From contig CAWKMN010000002.1 of assembly GCA_963850765.1 (NCBI GenBank), positions 62,001-126,000 of the forward strand: 64,000 nucleotides of DNA, read 5' to 3'. Numbering within the stretch: the stretch's first letter is position 1; the number at the start of each line of letters is the position of its first letter. The stretch comes from CAWKMN01 sp963850765. Lineage in GTDB: Bacteria > Chloroflexota > Anaerolineae > Aggregatilineales > Aggregatilineaceae. Positions 42,832-55,464 of the stretch are shown here, piece by piece. A program made the position numbers and the translations under genes. Under the pieces are notes generated by a model that searched no databases, had not been told where the DNA came from, and was given only the letters and a program-made list of their open reading frames with translations.

Positions 42832-44991
42832 GTTCCGCCTCCCGGATGAAGAAGGCATACGCAGCCGCGGCGATGATCAGCCCGCCGATCGCCAGCAAAA
42901 TGATCGAGGGCGTGGTCAGCCCACCTCCCGGTTCAATGTCGGCCACCGCCGGCCCGGTTTCGTCGGGTTCTTCCAGTTCCTCCGGCAGATCGGGCAGCGG
43001 CAGATCGGGCAGCTGCTCCGCTTCGACGGAGGCCATAAGCCCCAACTCCTTTTCGGCCGCGTCCAGCAGGGCGTCGGTGTAGATTGGGTTATGAATGCCC
43101 CGGCTGGCGTCACCCTGGATGAAGTCGATCACCGTGTCGATCCAATCGGGCGAAGCGCCGCCAACAGCCTGCTCTACAGCGGCGAGCCGCGCGGTCGTGC
43201 CGGTCTGCAACTCATCGATGAACTGCTGCAAGGCCGGGCGCGACGCGAGGTTGGCATGGCACCCGCTGCACGAATCGGGATCGATCTCAGTGCCGGGCAT
43301 GACCGGCTGCATGGTGTGGCTGCTGACGCGCGCCAGATCCCCGATTTGTACGGTATCCGGCATGTGGCAGGTCGCGCACAGCGGGCCGGCCTCCGCCGCG
43401 AAATGCGCGGATGGGATACCCGGCACGTTATCGACCATCTGCCAGCCCTCGAACATTTCCTGATTGGGGTGGTGCAGGTGGCCGCCGATCAGCAGCGGCT
43501 CGCCCTCAAGCGCACGGCTGTTGTGGCAGGCGACACACACCGTATACGCCATGGGGAGTTCCTGGCGCTGCAGGGTGGCGCGCGGATTGGCCGCCGTGTC
43601 GACACGCACGATCAGCCGCGACCAGAAGCTGTCATAGACCGGGCCGCTGGTATCGGGTGTGGGGGTGCCGGCCCACGAAAACGCCGCTTCCGTCGCCTCC
43701 GGGGTGGGGGCCAGCGTGGGAGCTGCCGTTGCTGCGGGCGCTTCTTCGATCTCTTCTTCAGATCGGCGGTGGCCGGTCGCTTCTCTCGATCTCTTCGTCG
43801 GTCAGCGGTGGCTCGGTCGCTTCTTCCTCGATCTCTTCGTCGGTCAGCGGCGGTTCGGTAGCTTCTTCGTCGATCTCTTCTTCTGCTGGTTCCGGCGTGG
43901 CGACCTCTTCGGTCGGTGCTGTGGTGGGTTCCTGTGCGGGCACTTCGCCCGGCGCGCTGATCGCGTTCACCGGCACGCGCAGATCCGACGCGTGCGGATC
44001 GTGGCAGGCGACGCAGGTCACGCCACTGACCACGGTGCTTATGTTCCACGTATCGTCCTGGCGCGCCGTGCCGTGACAGCGCGCACAGAGATCGCCCATC
44101 GCCGTCGTCGTGGCGTGATTGCTGGTCAGCCATTCGCCGTACTGGTTATAGACGCGGGCGTGTCCATCCGGGAGCCAGACCGCCTCATTATCGGGCGGGG
44201 TGATGATGACCTTGCTCTCGTCCAGCGGCAGACCCGGCTGGTAGCCGACCGGGTAGCCGTGCACGCCGTCGGGAGCCTGCCCCTGCACATGACACTGTCC
44301 GCAGATCCGCTGCATCCGGCGAGACGACGAGCGTCCCCGGCTGGCCCATGTGCTCGCTGCCCGGCCCGTGACACGCCTCGCAGCCGATGTTCAGTTCGAT
44401 CTGGCCCGGCTGCCGTGCGTCGGCAAAGGCGAACTCGGTGGTCTCAGTCACGCCGGTGCAATTCAGGCCGGTCGTATGGCAGCCCGCGCACGCCACGCGC
44501 CAATCCCGTGCCGGGTCCTGCCAGTCGTCAGAATGATTGGGCGACCACGTGCCAGTCTGGTCCGCGCTCTGCGCGATATTCCACTGCACGGGCAGCACGA
44601 AATAACCGGGCGTGCCATCCTCGCGCGGTATCACGCTCACGTACTGCTGGACATAGCGCCCACCCAACACATAGGTGATGTCTTCGGCGGTGATCGGGCG
44701 CTCGCTGCCGTCCGGCCACGTGATCGTCACCGCGGCGGTGTCCGACAGGTCGCCCAGGAGCGTATCCGCGCCGGGGGCTTTCACCATGTTGGCATGTCCG
44801 GTCGTCAGCCAGACGTCATCCTGGGTGTGACACATCATGCAGGTGCCGGTCCCAACATAATCCGCGTCGAGGTTGGGCGGTCCCTCTTCTTGCGATGGCG
44901 GCATGGCGCTGACCGTCATGATGCCCGCTGCCAGCAGCAGCACGGCACCTGCGCCGATCAGCGCCAGCCGGAGATGATAGCGAAACAACAT
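42824..44991 (-). CDS. Nine-haem cytochrome c with acidic tandem repeats, frameshifted
   Basis: Paralogue of the front half of the 17-haem protein. It reads from MLFRYHLRLALIGAGAVLLL (signal) through CMMCH, CAGCH and CEACH, breaks near 44310, continues with CGQCH, CARCH and CVACH, then enters an acidic region with tandem EEATEPPLTDEEIE units (about 43875-43790). A break near 43780 follows, then EEIEEAPAATAAPT leads to CVACH, CATCH and CSGCH and a C-terminal helix (PSIILLAIGGLIIAAAAYAF). That gives nine haems. The acidic low-complexity segment interrupts the haem array and is absent from the paralogue. It is first gene of the operon of two cytochromes and the b-c fusion. Confidence 0.85.
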
Positions 44992-45401
44992 TTTCTCTCC
45001 CGTGTAAAAGAAACTCAGTGATTAGTGATTGGTTCTTAGTTGGCCGACTCTCGTCTCAATCGCTCTAACTAATCACTAAAAACTAGAGACTGATTACTTC
45101 TATCAATCCGCGTTGTTATTTTATCCGGGCCGCCGGAGGCGTCCAAATATCCACATAGATACCCAGGTCAGTTCAATTGTCGTGAGATTAAACTTTTTTG
45201 CAACTCGCGTATAACCTGTGGTACCGTAAGCGATTAGCCGTTAGCCCTTAGCCTTTAGCGCTTTTGTGAGATTTGACTGTATCCTCCTCAGCTATCTCTC
45301 GGACTCACATGCGATGAAGGATTGTCCGGCGAGCTTTTGGCTAACTGCTAATGGCTAACCGCTAACCGCCAGCCGCTGGCCTGTGCACAAGGATATTCCC
45401 G
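44992..45401. other. Divergent intergenic region with TTAGC/TAATCA-type words
   Basis: No gene is seen. It is rich in short near-repeats: CAGTGATTAGTGATTGG (about 45017-45033), CTAACTAATCACTAAAAAC, GCGATTAGCCGTTAGCCC and ACTGCTAATGGCTAACCGCT (about 45348-45370). It is AT-richer than its surroundings and must hold promoters for both the cytochrome operon (-) and nadE (+); none is clear enough to mark. Confidence 0.45.
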
Positions 45402-46251
45402 ATGACGACCTCGACCCCCACCCATATCATGTCCCGCCTGCAAATTAACACCGATCTGGTGCGAAAAATCCTGGTGCTGTTTTTGCGCGACGCCGTCACC
45501 CGGATCGGCTATGAGCACGCGATCCTTAACCTGAGCGGCGGGATCAACTCCGCGCTCGTCGCGTACCTGATCGCGGAAGCGGTCGGCCCGGAGAACGTGC
45601 TGGCGCTGCGCCTGCCCTACAAATCCTCGTCGCAGGACAGCCTGGACGACGCGCAGGCCGTGATCGATGATCTGGGTATCCGCAGCGACACGGTGGACAT
45701 CACGCCGATGGTCGATCCGCTGCTGGAACGCTTCCCGGATGCCTCGAATCTGCCGCAAGGGGAATATCATGGCGCGCATGCGGATGATCGTGCTGTATGA
45801 TCAGTCGGCCGCCTTCCGTGCCCTGCCGATCGGCACCAGCAACAAGACCGAGACGCTGTTAGGATATACCACCATCTACGGGGATAATGCCGCCGGAGTG
45901 CAGCCCATCGCCGATCTGTACAAGGCGCAGATTCGGCAGCTATCCGCCGCGCTCGGTGTGCCCGCGCGGATCGTGGATAAGGCGCCGTCCGCCGATCTGT
46001 GGGCCGGGCAGACCGACGAGGATGAGCTTGGCTTTACGTATAACATGGCCGATCAGGTGCTGTATCTGCTGGTGGACGAGCGCTATACCGTCGATGAGGT
46101 GGCCGCCGAGGGGTTCGACCGGCGCTTTGTCGAGAAGATCTGGCGGCAGGTGCGGATAAATCACTACAAGCGCACGATGCCCAACGTCGCCAAGCTCAGT
46201 TCGCGCAGCATCGGCACGGATTTTCTGTATCTGCGGGATTGGAGCGGGTAG
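45402..46251 (+). CDS. nadE: NAD(+) synthase (NadE), frameshifted
   Basis: Makes NAD from deamido-NAD, ATP and ammonia (or glutamine from a partner). No glutaminase domain is fused, so it is the short ammonia-type form of about 282 residues. PP-loop: NLSGGINSALVAYLIAEAVG, where the usual SGGxDS carries Asn. Then RLPYKSSSQDSLDDAQAVID and, after an extra C near 45755, RKGNIMARMRMIVLYDQSA, LPIGTSNKTETLLGY and DLYKAQIRQLSAALGVP to KRTMPNVAKLSSRS. All family blocks are present once the frame is restored. Confidence 0.9.
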
Positions 46252-46724
46252 ATTTACCCCTCCCTAAGTCCCTCCCCGCACGCGGAGAGGGACTTCAAAA
46301 GCGTCTGGTCGCGCGGGTTGGACGCTGGAATTACAGCCGCAGATAGCTTCTCTGCACAATCTGGCTTCGCTCAGAATGAGATCCTCACGAACAGATGCAT
46401 GACTCGGCAACGAACGACCGGCGGCAGCTGGCCACGACGACAGCCGGTCGGGCATTCGACCAGCATGGGCGAACAATCCGCCATTCCCGGTTGCTGGACC
46501 TTCCCTTGACTCCCCTGGAAATACAATAATCCGCTGAATAGTGAATCAGTACTATCCCCGCTCTTATATGGTGATATTCGTAAGTGCTGCATCGGTTTTA
46601 CTTGGAGAACGTTCTTTACATATTTCACGACAAGGTGATGCCGGCGAACCAGAACCAGGAGGAATATTTGAGCCAACCGTCCAATTCGCAACCGATCGCT
46701 AGATGAGGAAAAAGAGGTCTATAC
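46252..46724. other. Gene-free region
   Basis: A truncated left half of the double-hairpin repeat lies at 46253-46315 (TTTACCCCTCCCTAAGTCCC), ending in GAGAGGGACTTC. The rest to 46724 is moderate-GC and shows no coding signal that I trust on either strand. Confidence 0.5.
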
Positions 46725-47848
46725 ATGTTTCACAAATACAGGATCAGCCTACTCCTTGCGTTGTTGGTCAGCGCTTCGCTGCTGCTGCCAACGACCGTGA
46801 TACCAGCCGCAGCAGGCCCCCTGCCGGTTGTAAATGGGATCGATAGTGTGACTGCCACGAACCCGGCCTGTACGGGCACGGGCACAGTTCACGTTGAAGG
46901 TCACAGCGACGGCCTGCCGCAAAACTATGTGACTGCTCAGGCCACGGGTGCGGTCGAGACCAGGGTCGATGTCCCGGCCACACCGCTGTGGTCCGTCGAC
47001 GTTTCCTATGTCGCGCCGGCTGCGCCGGGAACAGGTTTCGATGTCGTCGTGACGCTCTGGTGGGAAGATCCTATCTTCGGGTCGGGCGACACCGAGGTCG
47101 ACTCGATGACGGTCCCGATTGAATGTGATGTGGCACCGGTAGCGGTTGATGACTCCGCGACCACATCCCACCTTGCTGCAGTAATCATCGATGTGGCGGC
47201 CAACGACACGGACGCAAATAACGATCTCGATTTGACCACGGTCGATGTCACGGTCCCGCCGGCGAGCGGCACGACGGTCAGCAATGAGGACGGTACTATC
47301 ACGTACACGCCAACGAGTGGAACCACCGGTGTATTCACCTTTACCTACCAGATCTGTGACCTGACGGCGCTGTGCGATACGGCCGATGTGACCGTCGAAG
47401 TCACCAACCAGTCGCCCGTGGCAGCAGACGATGCGGCTTCCACGTCGATCAATGCCCCGGTGGTCATTGACGTGGCCGCGAATGATACCGATGCGGATGG
47501 CGATCTGGTGGTGTCAAGCGTCAGTGTAACCGCGGCACCGACGAGCGGGACCGCCGTCAGCAATGGTGACGGCACCGTTACCTACTCACCAAACTCCGGC
47601 TTCCAGGGGATTGACACCTTTACCTACCAGATCTGCGACAGCGGCTTACTGTGCGACCCGGCTGTCGTGACCGTCGAGGTCGCTGCCGGTGGTGGCGGCG
47701 GCGGTGGCGGTGGCGGTGGCGGGGCAGTGACGGCACCGTCCCGGATAACCCCAGCCAGGCTGGCGAGCAGGCTAATCCGAACGCCTGTGAAACGAATCCG
47801 GGGCAGGCCAACGAGCATCGTCCTGATAACCTGCCGCCGTGCCGTTAA
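46725..47848 (+). CDS. Secreted protein with cadherin-like Ig domains, frameshifted tail
   Basis: Signal peptide ISLLLALLVSASLLLPTTVI, an N-terminal beta region, then two tandem cadherin/VCBS-type domains. Each opens PVAVDDSATTSHLAAVIIDV or PVAADDAASTSINAPVVIDV and runs through AANDTDADGDL to FTYQIC. A poly-glycine stretch of about 12 residues follows. There the annotated frame turns basic and unlikely; one frame over it reads GSDGTVPDNPSQAGEQANPN, then ACETNPGQANEHRPDNLPPC and stop at 47848, which suits a secreted protein. One G is probably missing near 47715. It is a surface adhesin or structural protein; partners are unknown. The ribosome site AAAGAGG precedes the start. Confidence 0.75.
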
Positions 47849-47884
47849 CGGCTAGGCTCAGCCTTCGAGGTTTGTCAACAAAGA

Positions 47885-47912
47885 GGGCGTACCCGGCTGG
47901 GTGCGCCCTTCA
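47885..47912 (+). terminator. Likely intrinsic terminator
   Basis: GGGCGTACCC-GGCT-GGGTGCGCCC followed by TTCAT, 36 bases after the stop of the cadherin-like gene. The stem is strong; the T-tract is short. Confidence 0.6.
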
Positions 47913-47931
47913 TATCAGTCATTGGGGGCGG

Positions 47932-48065
47932 TTTACCCCTCCCTAAATCCCTCCCCGCACGCGGAGAGGGACTTGAGAAGCGTCCGGTTGCGGGCGGCTC
48001 TCCCCTTTCTCCGCCTGCGGGGAGAAGGGGTGCCGACCGAAGGTCGGACGGGGGATAGGGGTAAA
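47932..48065. repeat. Double-hairpin repeat, copy left of DUF559 gene
   Basis: 134 bp from TTTACCCCTCCCTAAATCCC to GGATAGGGGTAAA, preceded by TCATTGGGGGCGG. It abuts the DUF559 stop codon (48066). It is nearly identical to 48454-48587 and in the same orientation. Confidence 0.85.
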
Positions 48066-48444
48066 CTATTCATCGCAGCCGGCTATCTGTCTGATCAGCG
48101 TAACTACGTCCTCTGTCCTTTGCTGAACTGCGTCGTTAGAAACCCTGAGCACGCGAAGACCGCGACTCTCCAAATACTCCTGACGGATTGCGTCTTCCTC
48201 CGGCGTGTAGCTGTGGATCAGGCCCATCCACTTCGATCACGAGTTTAACCTCTGAGCAGTAGAAATCGACGATGAAACGCTCAATAGTGTGCTGGCGGCG
48301 GAAGTGCAAGCCGGCAATCTGATCGCGCCGCAATTGTTGCCACAATGTCTCTTCGGCAGGGGTGGGCTCGTGGCGCTTCTGGCGAGCGAGGGGCTTGAGC
48401 TTTTCCCAAAGTTCTGGTGGTGTTTGCCAAGGGTTTTCGGTCAT
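48066..48444 (-). CDS. DUF559 (Vsr-like) endonuclease-domain protein, frameshifted
   Basis: About 125 residues. ENPWQTPPELWEKLKPLARQ leads into the DUF559 core: PTPAEETLWQQLRRDQIAGL, HFRRQHTIERFIVDFYCSEV and KLVIEVDG, where the Asp and Glu of the PD-(D/E)XK-like site lie. An extra C near 48226 breaks the frame; the next frame gives LIHSYTPEEDAIRQEYLESR and GLRVLRVSNDAVQQ to AGCDE. The gene is bracketed by two direct copies of a 134-bp repeat: one starts at its stop codon, and the other lies 10 bases before its start codon, which sits in the repeat's flanking TCATTGGGGG. It was possibly mobilised with the repeats. Confidence 0.85.
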
Positions 48445-48453
48445 TGGGGGCGG

Positions 48454-48587
48454 TTTACCCCTCCCTAAATCCCTCCCCGCACGCGGAGAGGGACTTGAAA
48501 AGCGTCTGGTTGCGGGACATCTCTCCCCTTTCTCCGCCTGCGGGGAGAAGGGGTGCCGACCGAAGGTCGGACGGGGGATAGGGGTAA
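48454..48587. repeat. Double-hairpin repeat, copy right of DUF559 gene
   Basis: TTTACCCCTCCCTAAATCCC to GGATAGGGGTAA, preceded by TCATTGGGGGCGG exactly as in the copy at 47932-48065. It ends 4 bases before the polA stop. Confidence 0.85.
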
Positions 48588-48590
48588 GCC

Positions 48591-51431
<2,841 letters not shown>

Positions 51432-51829
51432 GGCCGTTTTCCCTGTATGGTCGCGGAACAGATGTGCGCAAATTATACCACCCGGCGCGATAACTGGCGA
51501 CGAGAGGACATGGCTGTTCCACCAGTCCTGATTTGGTGTGATGCTGGTTGATATTCTCGTCAGGCCTCACCCCCTAAATCCCCCTCTCCAACCGAGTTAG
51601 AGAGGGGACGCGACCTGGGGGTCGGGCGACCTTCAGGTCGCTTTGGGCGGGCTTGTTAGCCCGCCCCTACATTCGTGATCTCACCCTCTCTGGCTATGCC
51701 GGAGCGGGGGCCGGGGGTGAGGCCAGACGCATGAGACCCTATTTGGTAAATCTGGGGGAGATTGGTGGGGCGTATTGCAATACGCCCCTACGAATTACCC
51801 GAAGCTATGGGAGGTCCGGCCAGGCTGCG
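51432..51829. repeat. Gene-free region with long palindromic composite
   Basis: No gene is seen. At about 51562-51724 a composite element has ends GGCCTCACCCC and GGGGTGAGGCC and a central REP palindrome GGGCGGGCTTGTTAGCCCGC (51648-51667); it matches 15597-15786. At 51767-51792 lies GGGGCGTATTGCAATACGCC, a perfect palindrome followed by CCTACG. Confidence 0.78.
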
Positions 51830-54800
51830 TCAGTGCTGCGCCTGCCGGTAATACGTCATGAAGCGCGCGATCTCGCGGTCGGTCAGCTCGCGCGGCGGCG
51901 ACACGACATAATATCCGGTGGACCACAGCGGGTGGCTGTTCACCAGTTCGGGATAAAACTCGGCGCTGCGGCGGCTGCTTTCCTCCATCAGCCGCATGAT
52001 CACGTCGTCGGGCAGCAGCTTTTGCGGCACGCGCAGCGACAGCAGCACGTAGTCCGGCCAGATAGTCAGATCGTCCAGGTCCCAGACGTTTTCACGCGCG
52101 ATGTCGTGCAGCCATTCCGACAGCCCGCTGACCAGTTCCCCTGTGAGTTCCAGTCCGGGATCATAGGGCAGCCACATGCACGTATAGGCGGTATAGGGAC
52201 CCTCGTCCTCGCTCGAGGGCTGAACCGGCTGGACCGCTTCCAGCGCCGCATCTACCGCAGCCTGATCATGCAGGCCGGCAGGGGGTTTCAGGCCGGTGGG
52301 ACGGCTGGGCAGGGTGGAAGCGGCCGGGTGTTCGGGGGCTTCGGGCACGAGTTCGAGCGTCTCGCTCAAGCGCCGGGCCTGCCGCCGGATAGCGCGCACC
52401 GGCGTATCCGCATGGAAGATCATGCTCAGCGTCAGGCCGTTTTCGACCTGTACGCTGTACAGCAGAAAATCGCCGGTCTCCGCCACGTTGACGAACCGGA
52501 TCAGTGAATCGGAGCCGCCGCTGGCCGTCTGCCACGCCGTGCGGACCGTCTCGAACAGGTCCTCGATCACCGCTTCCGGCAGATCACCCGCCGACGCCAG
52601 CAGCCGTCCGCCGCGTGAGAGCATCGTCATCTGCGCGGAGCTTTCGAGCGAGAACTGCGTAAGCTGCACGGCGGCCTGTGCGATCTCGGCATCTTCGTCG
52701 ATCAGCGACCCACCTTCGAGCAGGCGTGCGGCCTCTTCCACCGGCACCGGGATCAACTGGCTGTCGTCTGGCTCGGCCATCTCCTCGGGCAGGTCAACCG
52801 GGATCTCCGGCGCGTCCGGTTCCGGCACATCAATCGGGATCGGCTGATCGTCCTGTTCGCGCACGCCGGCGTAAAACGCCTCCGCGATGCTCTGGTCGAA
52901 TTCGTCCACTCCCTCCGCCTGTTCGCTGCCTGCCGCGGATGCATCCGCCGCCCGCCGGGCCAGTTCGCGTTGGATCTCCTCGGTCCCCGTCTCGTCGGGC
53001 AGATCGGCAATCGCCATCAGGTCGTCCATGGATAGCTGTGGGATGTCATCGCCAGGGCCGGAATCCTCCCAGACGTCGATCGGCCGGGCGCGTCCTTCGT
53101 CGGGAATGATGGGGCCATAGCGCTGCGTATCGCGCTCCTGAAAATCCGCGGACTCGATCTCGTCGCGCAGAGATGGCGACGGACGGGTATCCTGATCGAG
53201 GTCTTCGGCAAACATGGCCGGTGCGTCGACCGCATCGACCCGGTCGACAGGTTCGGCGGGTGGACGCCGGACACCTTCCGCACGATCAAACAGGGCGCGC
53301 ATATCCGGCGCGCCAAGCGGGTTATCGTGTCCCCACGAGGGCAGCGGCTTAAGCTGCGGGCGGTGTGCCAGCGTCGTCGGGATCTGCAGGTCGATCTGGT
53401 TGAGCAGGTCATCCAGCGAAAAATCGCTGTCGCTCTCGGCGGCGCTGAGGGCGGTGGTCGCCGGATAGAGCGAAGAGTCCTCAATACCGGTGGGCGGCTC
53501 GTCCACCGGGACCGCAAAGGGTTCGGGCAGGGTCAGGGGCGGGGGGATTTCGCCGGGCTCGTAATCGGCCAGCCATGCCGGGAGATCCTCGCTGGACATC
53601 TCGTCGGGCGTGATGCGGTCATCATCCTGCGGGGCCAGACTGTCGGCGGGCATGGCGGTATAACTGGGCTCCTCATAATCGATTCCGTCGATTTCTTCAC
53701 CCGAAAGGGCAGCCAGCACCCCTTCAAAGGACCGCTCAAATCCGCCAATGACCTCGCCAATCGTCGTATCGTCCAGTTCAGACTCGCCCCCGGTCTCGGG
53801 TGGCGCGCCCCGGCGGATCGCATTCAGCGCGATGTCGAGCGCGTTTTCGGTCTCGGGCGATGTCGTGCCACCGCGCGCCGCATCGGACGCGATCGACGAC
53901 AGCAGATCGTCCAGCCACGACCGGCGTTTTTCGGGCGGCTCCGCGCCGCGCATCGAATCGACCAGATCGTGAAAGGCGCGGTCATGGGGCGAGCGTTCAA
54001 AATCGGCCGGTCCCGACTGCGCGACAGCGTCCAGCACATCGCCAAACTCAGGCGAGTCCTGATCGTCCTTGTCCATGCCGAGATATTCCCGCGCCTCGTC
54101 CGTATCAAAATAGCCGGGCAGGGGCGGCGTATCGCCCAATTTGCGCGGCCGGCTCGTCCAGCAAATCGGTTTTGCCATATCTGCCGGTCTCCGTCTCCGC
54201 ATCCTGATCGGACGGAAGGGCATCCGTTCTGGGTGGGTCATTCTTTCCCCGACTGCGGCTTTCACCGGGACGGGGCGCGCTGCTCGAAGGCTCCCAATCG
54301 CCGAGATCCTGCGTCTGGCCGGAATTGCTCGAGTCATCGTCCAGCACGTCGGAATCCCCGAGGTAGCGGGTCTGGCCGGGATCCGGCAGGTCTTCGGGCT
54401 CGTCAGAGTTGCTCAGGATGCGAGTCTTGCCGAAATTGTGCGACGGCGGGCTGTCCAGTGGGCCAGTCTGGGCGCGCTCCATCGCTTCGAACTCCTCCAG
54501 GATACCGGCGGGTGAGTCCGGATCGGCGTTCAGGAATTCAAGCTGCTCGCGAAGCTGGCGGCGTTCGCGTTCGTCCAGCATGCCGCCCGGCTCGCTTCGG
54601 TCATACAGATCGCGCAGCGCATCCGGGGCACCGGGCTGATCAGACTGGGCGGGCGACTCGTCGGGGGGAGCGAAGCGGCGCTTTCCCAGAATATCGCGCA
54701 CATAGGGGATCAACTGGCGTGCCGTGAACGGCCGCTCGATCACGCCCTGCACATCGAGATACTGCGCGCGCTCGTGCTGGACAGTCATCGTGTGGGGTGA

Positions 54801-55038
54801 TGATCACCGGCAGGCCCGGCTGGGTGTTGCGCAGCAGGCGCAGCAGTTCCATCACGTCCCGATCGGGGACATCAAAATCGACCACGGCGAGATCGTGCGG
54901 CACCCGGCGCAGCGTGTCCGCGGCGGCGGACGGGTTGGTGGCGAGACTCACATGAAACTCGCCGGTATCTTCCAGCGCCTTTTTGATATTCACCATGAAG
55001 GCAATATCGGAATCGATCAGTAACAGTAAAATGCTCAT
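51830..55038 (-). CDS. Receiver + acidic linker + roadblock-like + inactive IS200-TnpA-like fusion, frameshifted
   Basis: About 1,070 residues from ATG 55038. (1) An atypical receiver: MSILLLLIDSDIAFMVNIKK, phospho-site region LAVVDFDVPD, then VIERPF where Lys is usual. (2) An acidic, low-complexity linker of about 600 residues rich in Asp, Pro and Glu. (3) A roadblock/LC7-like domain, about 52710-52330: IAQAAVQLTQFSLESSAQMT, LLASAGDLPEAVIEDLFETV, GLTLSMIFHADTPVRAIRRQ. (4) A C-terminal 115-residue domain aligning with IS200/IS605 TnpA: YTCMWLPYDPGLELTGELVS, DLTIWPDYVLLSL in place of DHxHxL, SSRRSAEFYPEL, LWSTGYYVVSP, and REIARFMTYY in place of the catalytic Tyr. HUH and Tyr are lost, so it likely binds hairpins without cutting. 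Breaks near 54790 and 54145 are one-base C-run changes. Confidence 0.75.
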
Positions 55039-55464
55039 ACCACACCCGCCTGCCAGATTAGTGCATCCTGTTAAGCACAATTGTACTGCGGGCAGGGGTG
55101 CTGGGCAAGGTGGGGCCGCGACGACACGGCGCGATGGTTACATGGCATCAACCCCTCCCTAAATCTGTTGACGGGACGACAGCGTTTTGGGATCAACGGT
55201 TTGAAATCGCCGGCCTCGTAGGGGCGACCCGGTCAAGTCGGGCGCCCTCTCCAGCCGCGTTGGGAGAGGCGACTGCCTCGCCCACAGGGCCCCTCGTTTC
55301 GCCCGTCGACCAATCTTAGAGTGTCAAAGCGGTCGTCCGGTGAGGTCTAAAATAGAGAGGGGGAGGTACGCGTGACAGACCCGTCTATGTCCCACTCGCT
55401 AGCTCGGCTGGAAAAGGGGAGTTTGCGGGCTGAGGCCAGGGTTACACCAGGATCGCAGTGTCCT
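55039..55464. other. Gene-free region with repeat fragments
   Basis: No gene is seen. It contains broken pieces of the hairpin repeats (ACCCCTCCCTAAATCTGTTG at about 55149; GTAGGGGCGACCCGGTCAAG at about 55218; CTCGCTAGCTCGGCTGGA at about 55396), more eroded than elsewhere. Confidence 0.55.

Noticed and set aside
46371..46691. 106-codon minus-strand frame
   Set aside because: No ribosome site, no recognisable domain, and the region shows no coding bias on either strand.
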